Notes under the pieces: model-generated
The model's input: the letters and a program-made list of their open reading frames with translations, nothing else
Database searches by the model: none
What the model was told of the DNA's origin: nothing
NCBI RefSeq assembly: GCF_001718795.1
Contig: NZ_CP013438.1
Span: forward strand, 1,240,001 to 1,304,000
Reading direction: 5' to 3'
Length of the DNA stretch: 64,000 nt
From: Burkholderia latens
GTDB taxonomy: Bacteria; Pseudomonadota; Gammaproteobacteria; Burkholderiales; Burkholderiaceae
In this document: piece after piece, positions 17,603-25,990 of the stretch
Layout: the number at the start of each line of letters is the position of its first letter
Numbering within the stretch: position 1 is the first letter of the stretch
Translations under genes and position numbers: made by a program

Positions 17603-17696
17603 TCGTAGAGGCAATGCGCAACGCGATCCGGATTGCGGGCGCGCTTCGGCCATCGTTGACCGCGGGCCGCACGGCACGGGCCGGCGCGCGTTCCGA

Positions 17697-17921
17697 TCAA
17701 TACACGGCCGCCCAATGCCCAGGCACCCACGCCCAGTGATTGCCGGCCCAGCGGTAATGGCCCTTGACCCAGCGATATCCGGGTGCGGGCGGCGGCGGCG
17801 CGACCTCGACGAGCGGGGCGGGCTGCGGCGGCCGCGCCGGTTCGACGACACATGCGGACATCAGCGCTGCGGTCGCGGTTGCCAGGACGGCAAGCGATGC
17901 GGATCGGATCTTCATCTTCAT
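17697..17921 (-). CDS. YXWGXW-repeat lipoprotein
   Basis: A 74-residue exported protein. MKMKIRSASLAVLATATAAL leads to a lipobox-like MSAC, followed by a proline-rich linker and the aromatic repeat unit (YRWVKGHYRW, then HWAWVPGHW). YXWGXW proteins are small secreted or lipid-anchored proteins of unknown function common in Burkholderiales. The ATG at 17921 has a purine-rich upstream sequence (GGGAGAAATGAAG). A second such protein lies at 23590-23889. Confidence 0.75.
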   Translation of the reverse strand: MKMKIRSASLAVLATATAALMSACVVEPARPPQPAPLVEVAPPPPAPGYRWVKGHYRWAGNHWAWVPGHWAAVY

Positions 17922-17987
17922 TTCTCCCTGTCTTGTAATCGATTCGACTGCGCGTTGACGCATGCGCGTTTTCGCGCCAGCCGCGCA

Positions 17988-19151
17988 TCAAGCCATTGCG
18001 CGAATGAGACCTGTCATCGGACGCGTCGCGCCGCTTTCCGCAAACAGCGCCGACGCAGTACGGCCAGGATCGAGCCGCAGGCTTTCGGCGGCCGCGCCCG
18101 CGATCAGCGCATCGAGCGATGCGGTCGGCTTGAGATCGCGCCCTTCGTACAGATCACCTGGCCGCAAGCCGGGCCAGTCCGCGATCACGCGGCCGCCGGC
18201 AACCGCGCCGCCCGCGAGCATCGCGACCGACGCCTGCCCGTGATCGGTGCCGCCGGTGCCGTTCACCGCGGCCGTGCGCCCGAACTCGGTCGCGACCAGC
18301 ACCGTGGTCTGCTGCCACGCCGGCCCGAGCCCGTCGCGCAAAGCGGCGAGCATCGTGTCGAGCGCCTTCAGCTGGTTCGCGAGCCGCGCGTTCTGCGCGC
18401 TGTGGGTATCCCAGCCGCCGGTTTCGATCATCGCGATCCGCGGGCCGTCGTCGCGCGCAAGAAACGTCGCCGCCAGCTTGCCGACACCGGCCGGATCCTG
18501 GCGCGCATGCGCATCGCCGGCGAGACCGCGCGCGGCCATCGCCGACTGCCATAGCGGACCGAGCTGCGCATCGGCCTCGTAAAGCGCCGTCACGCGTGCG
18601 AGGAGATCGTCGGGCGCGGCGGGCAAGCCGGACGCCGCATACGACGCGGCCTGCACGCTGCCGCGCAACGCGAGCGGCACCGTAGGCGCGAATGCGATCG
18701 CACGATCGCGCGTGGCCGGCAACATCGCGGCGAGCCGGTTCAGCCAGCCGTCCTTCACCTGGTATGGCGCGCGGCCGCCCGTCTCGAGCACGTTCTGGCC
18801 GTCGAAGTGCGAGCGGTCGCGATACGGCGATGCGATCGCATGGACGAACAGCGCCTGCTTGTCGCGATACAGCTGTGCGGTCTGCACGAGCGATGGATGC
18901 AGCGCGAACGTGCCGTCGACGCGCATGGCCTTATCCGCATCGATCGCGAGCGGGCCGCGCAGCGCCGCATACGCAGGCTCCGCATACGGGACGACGATGT
19001 TCAGTCCGTCGGCCGCGCCGCGCTGGATCACGAACACGAAGCGCCGGTCGGTTTCGACGTTCGCGAACACGATGCGCGGCGCGACCAGGATCGCGCCAGC
19101 GCCCGCGGCGGCGATGCTCAGGAATTGCCGGCGGGTAACAGATCGGGCCAT
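17988..19151 (-). CDS. DUF1501 Tat-exported protein
   Basis: A 387-residue protein with a twin-arginine signal peptide (SVTRRQFLSIAAAGAGAILV). DUF1501 hallmarks follow: FVFVIQRGAADGLNIVVPY, HPSLVQTAQLYRD, ETGGWDTHSAQNARLANQL and FGRTAAVNGTGGTDHGQ. DUF1501 belongs to the alkaline-phosphatase-like superfamily and is probably a periplasmic hydrolase. The ATG at 19151 has GGAG 6 nt upstream, located inside the end of the DUF1800 gene. It is the second gene of a DUF1800-DUF1501 operon, a pair seen in many Proteobacteria. The substrate is unknown. Confidence 0.85.
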   Translation of the reverse strand: MARSVTRRQFLSIAAAGAGAILVAPRIVFANVETDRRFVFVIQRGAADGLNIVVPYAEPAYAALRGPLAIDADKAMRVDGTFALHPSLVQTAQLYRDKQALFVHAIASPYRDRSHFDGQNVLETGGRAPYQVKDGWLNRLAAMLPATRDRAIAFAPTVPLALRGSVQAASYAASGLPAAPDDLLARVTALYEADAQLGPLWQSAMAARGLAGDAHARQDPAGVGKLAATFLARDDGPRIAMIETGGWDTHSAQNARLANQLKALDTMLAALRDGLGPAWQQTTVLVATEFGRTAAVNGTGGTDHGQASVAMLAGGAVAGGRVIADWPGLRPGDLYEGRDLKPTASLDALIAGAAAESLRLDPGRTASALFAESGATRPMTGLIRAMA

Positions 19152-19153
19152 GT

Positions 19154-20548
19154 TCATCTCCGTTGAAAATCGGGCGACACGAGCAGCAGCGCGAGCGACG
19201 TGGTCGCGCTTTCGGCGCGCGACAGCGCGGCCGCCGTCGGTGCGCTCAGCGAGCCGGCGAGCAGCGCATTGCCGAGCGTGCGCGCATCGAGCCGGTCGCC
19301 CGTGCGCGCGGCGAGCCGCTGCGCGATCTCCACACGGCGCACCAGCGCGTCGGGCGCGGCCCAGCTCGCGGCGACGTCGTCATAACCAGCCGGCGATCCT
19401 GGCCGCCATACCGGCTGGCCGAGCTGCGCGAGCAGCGGCGCGGCCTTGAGATCACCGGTGTCACGCCAGCCGAGCCCGCGCAGCGACGATACGGCCCACT
19501 CCCACGGCGTCTTGAACTTGCGATTGACCGGCGACCACGCGTCCGGCGCATCGACGAGCGCGCGATAGACGGCCGGCAAATCGCCGCCGCTCGCATCGAA
19601 TGCGCGGGCCAGCCGCTCGGTGAGCGCAGGCGGCGGATTGTCGGCGACGAAATGGCGCGCGAGCTGGAACGCGATATGCCGGCCCGTTGCAGGCGAACGC
19701 GCGAGGTCGCTCAGGATCGCGCGCGCCTGAGCGTCGCCCGGCTGCGCGTAAGTTCGGCTCATCACCGTACGCGTCCCCGGCTCATGCAGCGCCGGGCGAA
19801 ACACGAACGCGCCCGGCACCGCACCGTCGGGCTGCCGGCCGCGGCCGCCGGCAACGCTCCAGCCGGTCAGCGCACGCGCGAATTCCGTCACGTCCGCTTG
19901 CGTATAACCGGTGCGTACGCCGAGGGTATGCAGCTCCATGATTTCGCGCGCGAGGTTTTCGTTGAGGCCGCGTCGCGCGGCGGGATTGCGCGCTTCGGCG
20001 CGCAGCGCGGCCGGACTGTCGGGGCCGACGGAGCGCGCCTGGTCGAGGAACAGCTGCATCGCCAGATGCTGCTCGACGGCGACGAGCATGTCCTCGAAGC
20101 GGCCGAGCACGTGCGGGCGGATCGCGTCGCGCTCGAATGCGCCGGCGTACGCGGCGACCTGCCCCTTGTCGACCGACACCGCGAAGTGGTTTGCCCAGAA
20201 ATGGACGAGGCGTTCGACGAACGGCGCGGGCGTGTTCAGCGCACTGTTCAGTCGTGCCGTGACCGCGCTGCGATACGCGTCGTAGCCGTTGCGGCGGATC
20301 GACTGTTCGGTCGCACGCTTCGCCGATGCGTCGTCGCTGGTCATCGCATCGCGTGCAGCGGCGAAGCGCGTCGCGAGCGCGATCGCGTCCGGTTCGCCGG
20401 CCCATGCGGCCGGCCGTGCGTCGTAACGGTCGAATTCGGCGAGCAGCGCGGCTTGCGGATCGGCGGGCGGCGCTTCGTCGGCGCGCGCGCCCAGACCGAA
20501 GCGGTTCAGCGCGATCGCGGCCGGTGAGATGGCGTTCGGGTGGTCCAT
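19154..20548 (-). CDS. DUF1800 domain protein
   Basis: A 464-residue protein with the DUF1800 signatures: AIALNRFGLGAR at the start, ERLVHFWANHFAVSV, NENLAREIMELHTLGV and the C-terminal PDFQRR. No obvious N-terminal signal is present from this ATG, although DUF1800 proteins work with exported DUF1501 partners. The downstream DUF1501 start lies 2 nt beyond this stop, so the genes are tightly coupled. The molecular role is not known. The pairing suggests a two-protein envelope activity. Confidence 0.85.
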   Translation of the reverse strand: MDHPNAISPAAIALNRFGLGARADEAPPADPQAALLAEFDRYDARPAAWAGEPDAIALATRFAAARDAMTSDDASAKRATEQSIRRNGYDAYRSAVTARLNSALNTPAPFVERLVHFWANHFAVSVDKGQVAAYAGAFERDAIRPHVLGRFEDMLVAVEQHLAMQLFLDQARSVGPDSPAALRAEARNPAARRGLNENLAREIMELHTLGVRTGYTQADVTEFARALTGWSVAGGRGRQPDGAVPGAFVFRPALHEPGTRTVMSRTYAQPGDAQARAILSDLARSPATGRHIAFQLARHFVADNPPPALTERLARAFDASGGDLPAVYRALVDAPDAWSPVNRKFKTPWEWAVSSLRGLGWRDTGDLKAAPLLAQLGQPVWRPGSPAGYDDVAASWAAPDALVRRVEIAQRLAARTGDRLDARTLGNALLAGSLSAPTAAALSRAESATTSLALLLVSPDFQRR

Positions 20549-20696
20549 GACGAGAGTTCTCGCGGTGCGTACCCGTGTTTAACGGGAGATGCCGGGAAAT
20601 CCGTCGCGCGAACTGCGAAATATTTTCGATTCGCGGCCGCGAAGCCGCTTCACTTTCCGTTTGCTTTCAATCGCGGCGCGGCCAGGTTCGCGCCGC

Positions 20697-21542
20697 TCAC
20701 CCCAGCTCGAATGACGTCACGCCAAACACGCGGCCGATCTCGATCGCGGGCGCTTCTTTCGTATACATCCGTGCAGTCTCGAAGACACGAGACATGCCGT
20801 GCCGCTCCGCGAGCGCGACCGCTGCCGGATTCGTTTCCGGCACGTCGAGCACGATCGTCTCGCCGGGCATGCGCGCCGCGAGCGCGCGAAACAGCGCCGT
20901 GGCAACGTCCGCGTGATCGGCGAATAGCGGGCCGATCTTGCAGCCCGTCTTGCAGCGGCGCACGACGCCGTATCCGACAACGCGCCCGGCATCGATCGTT
21001 GCGAGCGCAACGGCATCCGGCTGGGCGATCCAAGCGCAAACGAAACGCTCGCGCGCCGCGGGAAAGCACCGGCGATCGTACGCGAGCAACTGCTCGAGCG
21101 GCACGTCGGCCGCGGCCACCGCGTCCGCGCCCGCGATGCCGTCCACGCGCCCCTGATAGCGGATGTTGCGATACGCGAGCCGGAACCCGGCCTTCCCGTA
21201 GTTCGCCTGCTGCGCAACGACGCCGTCGAGACCGATGTTGCGGTTTCCGAGGTAGTGCATTCCGTGCTGCCAGACTCGGATGCCGAAGCCTCGGCCGCGA
21301 AACGCAGGCTTCACGATATAGAGACCGATGAAGCCGAAGTGCGCGTCATAGGCGACCGCAGACAGGCTGGCGACCGGTTCGCCACGCCAGACGCCGATGA
21401 AAAAACCCGCCGGATCCGCTACGCTGAAGCATTGCGGATCGTGCCGCCCGGGGTTCCACCCTTCTGCAGCCGCCCATTCGATCGACATCGCGATCTCGTC
21501 GGCCGACATCGTGCGTACGAGAAACTCTTCGCTGCGATTCAT
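20697..21542 (-). CDS. GNAT N-acetyltransferase with C-terminal acetyltransferase-like domain
   Basis: A 281-residue protein. Residues about 5-130 are a GNAT domain with the acetyl-CoA loop FRGRGFGIRVWQ. The second half (about 150-280) resembles the Acetyltransf_18 domain, ending PETNPAAVALAERHGMSRVF. This architecture matches YitH/HolE-type GNATs of unknown substrate. The ATG at 21542 (MNRSEEF) is preferred over the frame's upstream start because the domain begins at once. It stands alone between the DUF1800 gene and the metal-sensor gene. Confidence 0.82.
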   Translation of the reverse strand: MNRSEEFLVRTMSADEIAMSIEWAAAEGWNPGRHDPQCFSVADPAGFFIGVWRGEPVASLSAVAYDAHFGFIGLYIVKPAFRGRGFGIRVWQHGMHYLGNRNIGLDGVVAQQANYGKAGFRLAYRNIRYQGRVDGIAGADAVAAADVPLEQLLAYDRRCFPAARERFVCAWIAQPDAVALATIDAGRVVGYGVVRRCKTGCKIGPLFADHADVATALFRALAARMPGETIVLDVPETNPAAVALAERHGMSRVFETARMYTKEAPAIEIGRVFGVTSFELG

Positions 21543-21710
21543 GGTTCGCCCCTGTCGCGGCGCTCGCAATTGCCGCTTGCGTTACGGTCGATACATCGCC
21601 TCTGCTGCCGATCGGGTCATCATAATCCCGCAGGCCGATAGGGGCGACGCTCGCAACGTATGTCGCGCCCGGCTCGCAAACGCGGCGTGCCGCCATGCGA
21701 CGACCGCTTC

Positions 21711-22214
21711 TTACTCATTCGCCGGCGCACCGCGTTTCTGCTGCAACTTCGCCGGCAGCCGCCAGGTGCCGCTGCGCCGCAAGCCGTCGACGAATTTCAC
21801 GCGCTCGTCGGGTGTCAGCGTCGCCGCAAAGTCGACGACACTGCGCTCGACCTGCGCACGCAATGCACTGTCGGCCGCTCGCGTCCGTTCCAGCGCCGCG
21901 TCGATCGCCGTACGATCGAGTTGCGGCGCGGCGAGCAGGTCCAGCACCGTGATACGCCCGTCGCGCCCTTCCCGCGCGAAATCCCGGCCGTCCTTGCGCG
22001 CCGCCTTCAGTGCCGCCGCGAACTCGCGCTGACGCGCGTCGGGCAATTCGTCCGCGGCGAAACGCAGGGCCGTGCGCGGCGCGGGACCGCCGGCCGCATG
22101 CAGGTCGCGATGCGTCGAGAACCACTGATACGCGCCGCCGCCGATCGCGCCGAGCATGAACACGTTCAACACGACCGAGCCGACGAGAACGAATTTCCAG
22201 TTGCGTTCACTCAT
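21711..22214 (-). CDS. Periplasmic heavy-metal sensor, CnrX/ZraP-like
   Basis: A 167-residue membrane-anchored periplasmic protein. One N-terminal helix (FVLVGSVVLNVFMLGAIGGGA) is followed by a helical domain of the Metal_resist (PF13801) type with DGRDFAREGRDG and LTPDERVKFVDGL. In CnrX-type systems such a domain binds metal and releases an anti-sigma factor. Few His or Cys residues are visible, so the signal may be envelope stress rather than metal. Its ATG overlaps the anti-sigma stop, making it the third gene of a sigma/anti-sigma/sensor operon. Confidence 0.78.
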   Translation of the reverse strand: MSERNWKFVLVGSVVLNVFMLGAIGGGAYQWFSTHRDLHAAGGPAPRTALRFAADELPDARQREFAAALKAARKDGRDFAREGRDGRITVLDLLAAPQLDRTAIDAALERTRAADSALRAQVERSVVDFAATLTPDERVKFVDGLRRSGTWRLPAKLQQKRGAPANE

Positions 22215-22630
22215 TCGTCCGCTCCGTCGATGCTCGGGCCGCCGAACGTCGTCGTCAGATAGACGGGCTCGTGTTGCACGATCGGCGCGCTGCCGAGCAT
22301 CAGCATCGACACGGCCACCGCGCCGGCGAGCGCACCGGCCAGCCCGACGCCCGCGAACGCGGCGCCCGACCACCACGCTCTGCCGCGACGTCGCGCGCGT
22401 TGCGGCGCCGGCGCCGTCGCGACGATGCGTTCGACCAGCGCCGGCGCGGGCGGCGCAACCGTGTCCTGCATCAGCCATGCATCGAGCTCGGCGGCTTCGT
22501 CGAGCGCTTCCAGTGCGTCGCGCGGATGCGCGTGCGCCCACGCTTCGGCCGCCGCGCGTTCGGCTTGCGGCCAGCGCCGCGCATCCGAGCCGTACGCGGC
22601 GACGATGGTACGGAATCGTTCGGGTGTCAT
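22211..22630 (-). CDS. Single-pass anti-sigma factor of the ECF module
   Basis: A 139-residue protein. It has an N-terminal cytoplasmic helical domain (MTPERFRTIVAAYGSDARRW), a single membrane helix around residues 88-113 and a short periplasmic tail ending TFGGPSIDGADE. The ATG at 22630 overlaps the sigma stop as ATGA, and its own stop overlaps the sensor gene. This is the standard layout for a membrane anti-sigma factor that sequesters the ECF sigma until the periplasmic sensor signals. Confidence 0.8.
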   Translation of the reverse strand: MTPERFRTIVAAYGSDARRWPQAERAAAEAWAHAHPRDALEALDEAAELDAWLMQDTVAPPAPALVERIVATAPAPQRARRRGRAWWSGAAFAGVGLAGALAGAVAVSMLMLGSAPIVQHEPVYLTTTFGGPSIDGADE

Positions 22631-23187
22631 CGCTTGTCCTCGCTAGGTGAGTCACCGGCCAGTTGCGCGCGCAAGTTGCGCCTCGCGCGCGCGAGCAGGC
22701 TTTCCAGCGCATCGACGGTGATGCCCATCAGGTTGGCCGCTTCGACGTTCGACATCTCCTGATAGTACTGGAGCACGAGCGCTTCCCGCTGCCGGGGCGG
22801 CAACGCGGCAAGCGCAGCGCGCACGCGCACGTCGCGCGAGCGCAGTTCCGCGTGCGCGGCCGGCTCGGGTTGCGTGTCGGCCACGTCGGGCAGCGTGTCG
22901 ACCGGCTCCTCGCGCCGTCCGCGCAAGCGGTCGTAGCACAGATTCAGCACGACGCGATGCAGCCACGTGTCGAAACGGGCTTCGCCGTCGCGCCAGCGCG
23001 GCGCATGATTCCAGATGCGTAAAAAGGTTTCCTGCGCAACGTCTTCCGCTTCGCTGCGGTCGCCGAGCATGCGTGTTGCCAGCGCAAGCAGACGCGGCAG
23101 CTTGCGCGCGACGAGCACGCGCACGGCCGATGCATCGCGCGCACCGACTCGCGCGACGAGTTCCGCGTCCGGATCGGCGTCGCTCAA
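22627..23187 (-). CDS. ECF RNA polymerase sigma factor
   Basis: A 186-residue ECF sigma factor. Region 2 contains DRSEAEDVAQETFLRIWNHA and RFDTWLHRVVLNLCYDRL. Region 4 contains LPPRQREALVLQYYQEMSNV and the helix-turn-helix GITVDALESLLARARRNL. The start is debatable. A longer in-frame ATG at 23370 would give 247 residues with an unconserved N-terminus. TTG at 23187 gives normal family length and overlaps the stop of a 26-codon leader that has a strong Shine-Dalgarno sequence, so TTG is preferred. It likely autoregulates its operon with the downstream anti-sigma and sensor. Confidence 0.82.
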   Translation of the reverse strand: MSDADPDAELVARVGARDASAVRVLVARKLPRLLALATRMLGDRSEAEDVAQETFLRIWNHAPRWRDGEARFDTWLHRVVLNLCYDRLRGRREEPVDTLPDVADTQPEPAAHAELRSRDVRVRAALAALPPRQREALVLQYYQEMSNVEAANLMGITVDALESLLARARRNLRAQLAGDSPSEDKR

Positions 23188-23264
23188 CGCGCACGGCTCC
23201 GCAACGTGCGGCACGCATGCGGCAGGCTGCCGGCGGACACGTCCGCGATCCGCCTGATGCTCAT
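23184..23264 (-). CDS. Putative 26-residue leader peptide coupled to the sigma gene
   Basis: A short frame starts at ATG 23264 with MSIRRIADVSAGSLPHAC and ends RTLRSRAR. AAGGAG lies 9 nt upstream, the best ribosome-binding site in this neighbourhood. Its TGA overlaps a TTG (TTGA) that begins the conserved sigma-factor frame. It may be a coupling leader that sets sigma translation. Alternatively it is a chance frame inside a longer sigma gene, or marks a sequence frameshift. Confidence 0.4.
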   Translation of the reverse strand: MSIRRIADVSAGSLPHACRTLRSRAR

Positions 23265-23404
23265 CGTCGTACTCTCCTTGCATGCGTCGGGCCGGCGCGT
23301 CGACAGCGTGTGATGCGACGCGCGCGGGCTCGGCATTGTCGGTCTCATCGATATCCGTTCCGAGCGGCATGTCGATTCCGTCGATCGCGCGCCGGCCGGC
23401 GCGA

Positions 23405-23518
23405 TCAATATACGACGACCGGCGCGGGCCGGTAATACACCGGACGCGCCGGCACCACGACGCAACCTGTCAGCACGACGGCCGCGGCTATTACGATCAA
23501 CACGGTTCTGACGGGCAT
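23405..23518 (-). CDS. Very small lipoprotein (37 residues)
   Basis: MPVRTVLIVIAAAVVLTGC is a complete lipoprotein signal with lipobox LTGC (Cys19). An 18-residue Val/Pro/Tyr-rich mature tail follows (VVVPARPVYYRPAPVVVY). The length and tail resemble small Burkholderia lipoproteins that often accompany YXWGXW proteins. It lies between the YXWGXW gene and the sigma operon on the same strand and may be cotranscribed. The function is unknown. Confidence 0.6.
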   Translation of the reverse strand: MPVRTVLIVIAAAVVLTGCVVVPARPVYYRPAPVVVY

Positions 23519-23589
23519 GGGTCGACTCGCAAGGTTACGTGAGGGCATGCGATCGCGCGAACGCGGCGCATCGCACGGCGTCGTGCGTG

Positions 23590-23889
23590 TCACGCCCAGT
23601 GTCCCGGCACCCAGCGCCAGTCGGGACCGCGCGCGACCCAGTGCCCCGGCACCCAGTGATAACCGGCACGCACTGCCTGCCAATGCCCGGGAATCCATAC
23701 GTAGCGGCCGTGCCGCCAGTGCCAGTGACCTTGGTCCCACACATAACCCGCGCGCGGCGCCGGCATCACTTCGACGCGGGGCGGCGGCGGTGCGACGGGC
23801 GCAACGACGATCGTCTGCGCGAACACGGCGGACGTTGCGAGCGCGGCCGCGCATCCCGCGGCAAACCGTAATGAAATGGAAGGTTTCAT
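23590..23889 (-). CDS. YXWGXW-repeat secreted protein
   Basis: A 99-residue exported protein. The Sec signal peptide ends near AVFAQ (about residue 25). A proline-rich linker follows, then five aromatic repeats of the YxW..GHW type (YVWDQGHWHW, YVWIPGHWQAV, YHWVPGHW, WRWVPGHWA). It is a periplasmic or outer-membrane-associated protein of unknown function. It is the first gene of a minus-strand run leading through a small lipoprotein to the ECF sigma operon, so it may belong to the envelope-stress regulon. That link is only positional. Confidence 0.78.
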   Translation of the reverse strand: MKPSISLRFAAGCAAALATSAVFAQTIVVAPVAPPPPRVEVMPAPRAGYVWDQGHWHWRHGRYVWIPGHWQAVRAGYHWVPGHWVARGPDWRWVPGHWA

Positions 23890-24209
23890 GAAAGACTCCG
23901 AAGCATCGTGGATCGAATGTCCATGGCCGGAAGCGGCCGTTCATCCGTTAAACGGCGCATGCGATCCGAATCCGTCGCTGCATCGGCAGAAAATTTTCGC
24001 AGCGCGGCGGCAGACCGCGCGCGCATTGCATGCGGCGTGCACGGCTTGCGCGGCGTGCGGCCCGATTACCGTCTGTCACAACCCGGCAAAACTGCGCTTC
24101 GACAATGCACGTCACCGGGATCCCGCTCGTTTCCGGCCCACGCCCCGGACGCGCTCGCGCGCGGCCGCGCGGTTCCACATCTCGCGTACCATCGAACGAA
24201 AATACGATC
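23890..24209. other. 320-bp divergent intergenic region
   Basis: This is the spacer between the YXWGXW gene and the metallophosphoesterase gene. No protein-like frame was found. It should carry both promoters. An ECF-type promoter might be expected on the minus strand, but no sequence could be assigned with confidence. Confidence 0.4.
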
Positions 24210-25895
24210 ATGTCGAACCAGGACAACTTCCCTGCCGAGCCGAACGAGCCGGCCGCTTCCGTCTCGCGTCGCGGCTTCCTGAAACTGGCCGGCGTCTCCG
24301 GCCTCGCGACCGCCGCGAGCGGGCTCGCGACCGCCCGTGCCGCTGCGTCGGCGCCGGACGGCACGCCCGAACAGGTGCACCTGACGTGGGGCAACGACCC
24401 GGCGTCCGAGGTCGTGATCTCGTGGGCGTCGCTCGCGCCGGCCGTCAATCCGCGCGCGCGCATCGTCGCCGACGGCGAGCCGGCCCGCACCGTGCACGGC
24501 GTGCAGCGCCTCTACACCGACGGCCTGAACGGCGAGACCGTGTTCACATATCACGCACGCGTGCACGGCCTGAAGCCGGACACGCGCTATCGCTACGAAC
24601 TTACCGCCGACAACGACAGCAACGCCGCGCAGCCGTTCACCGCGACGTTTGCGACGGCGCCGCGCGGCCGCGCACCGTTCCGCTTCACGAGCTACGGCGA
24701 CCTCGCGACACCGAACGGCGCGTGGGTGCTGTCGTCGCCGCAAAGCCGCTTCGCGGTGCAGGCCGTCGAGCAGTTCCAGCCGCTGTTTCACCTGCTGAAC
24801 GGCGACCTCTGCTATGCAAACCTGAACCCGGCGCATCAGCCGGAAGTGTGGCGCGACTTTGGCAACAACAACCAGACGTCGGCCGCGAACCGCCCGTGGA
24901 TGCCGTGCCCCGGCAACCACGAGATCGAATTCAACAACGGTCCGCAGGGGCTCGACTCGTACCTCGCGCGCTACACGCTGCCGGAGAACGGCACCCGCTT
25001 TCCGGGCCGCTGGTACAGCTTTCGCGTGAGCTCCGTGCTGTTCATCTCGCTCGATGCCGACGATGTGGTGTACCAGGACGCGGCCGCGTTCGTCGGTGGT
25101 CCCGCTCCGCTGGTGCCGGCTGCGAGCACGGGCCGGCCGCCGATCGAACCAGGCACGTCGTTCTACGTGCGTGGCTACAGCAACGGCGAGCAGACCCGCT
25201 GGCTCGAGCACACGCTGCGTCACGCGGCGCACGATGACGACATCGACTGGATCGTCGTGCAGATGCATCAGGACGCGCTGAGTTCGTCGAAGACGGGCAA
25301 CGGATCGGACAAGGGCATTCGCGAGGCCTGGCTGCCGCTGTTCGATCGCTACGGCGTCGACCTCGTGCTGTGCGGCCACGATCACGACTACGAGCGCAGC
25401 TACCCTGTGCGCGGCTGCAATCATCGCGCGGGCGTCGATGCGTCCACCGGTGAAGTCGTCGAGACGTTGCAGCCGCGTCCGGTCGGCGCAACCGATCCGA
25501 ACCGGACGACGTTCGACACGAGCCACGGTACGATCCATCTGATACTCGGCGGCGGCGGCACCAGCGCGCCGCTCGACGTATACGGCGAGAACCCGGCGAC
25601 CGGCTACGCGCAGGCGAAGGTCTTCACGAAACCGAACCGGCCGGTGCCCGGCGCCGCGCCGAACACGTTCGTGCGCAAGCCGGCCGACGCGCTGGAGGAT
25701 GCGATCTGGTCCGCGCGCCGCGATACGGGCACGGGTTACGGGATCGCCGTGTTCGACCACGACCCCGGCAAGCCCGGCGGCCACACGACGATCACGATGC
25801 GCTACTACCATGCGCCGGGCGCGGATCAGCATCCGACCGCGCAGTACGAACTGTTCGAGACGATCGAGCTCAGCAAGAAGCGCGGCGAACGCTGA
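24210..25895 (+). CDS. Tat-exported metallophosphoesterase with purple-acid-phosphatase N-domain
   Basis: A 561-residue phosphatase. A Tat signal (SVSRRGFLKLAGVSGLATAA) is at residues 18-37. A fibronectin-like purple-acid-phosphatase N-domain (QVHLTWGNDPASEVVISWAS) follows. The catalytic metallophosphoesterase domain has YGDLAT, LLNGDLCYANL, CPGNHEIEFN and CGHDHDYERSYP, so all metal-ligand blocks are present. It is expected to act folded in the periplasm on phosphomonoesters, possibly in phosphate scavenging. The ATG at 24210 is the one that places the twin arginines correctly. It is monocistronic and convergent with the LysE gene. Confidence 0.88.
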   Translation: MSNQDNFPAEPNEPAASVSRRGFLKLAGVSGLATAASGLATARAAASAPDGTPEQVHLTWGNDPASEVVISWASLAPAVNPRARIVADGEPARTVHGVQRLYTDGLNGETVFTYHARVHGLKPDTRYRYELTADNDSNAAQPFTATFATAPRGRAPFRFTSYGDLATPNGAWVLSSPQSRFAVQAVEQFQPLFHLLNGDLCYANLNPAHQPEVWRDFGNNNQTSAANRPWMPCPGNHEIEFNNGPQGLDSYLARYTLPENGTRFPGRWYSFRVSSVLFISLDADDVVYQDAAAFVGGPAPLVPAASTGRPPIEPGTSFYVRGYSNGEQTRWLEHTLRHAAHDDDIDWIVVQMHQDALSSSKTGNGSDKGIREAWLPLFDRYGVDLVLCGHDHDYERSYPVRGCNHRAGVDASTGEVVETLQPRPVGATDPNRTTFDTSHGTIHLILGGGGTSAPLDVYGENPATGYAQAKVFTKPNRPVPGAAPNTFVRKPADALEDAIWSARRDTGTGYGIAVFDHDPGKPGGHTTITMRYYHAPGADQHPTAQYELFETIELSKKRGER

Positions 25896-25900
25896 TACGA

Positions 25901-25938
25901 CGGCCGCCCGCGGCGCTTCGGCGCGCCACGGGCGGCCG
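25901..25938. terminator. Hairpin between convergent genes
   Basis: CGGCCGCCCG (25901-25910) and CGGGCGGCCG (25929-25938) form a 10-bp perfect stem. It lies directly after the metallophosphoesterase stop and before the end of the convergent LysE gene. There is no T-run, so termination strength is uncertain. Confidence 0.4.
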
Positions 25939-25990
25939 CGGTGGGCCGATATCGATCGGCGCACGCATGACGCGGGAACGGCAGCGCCGT

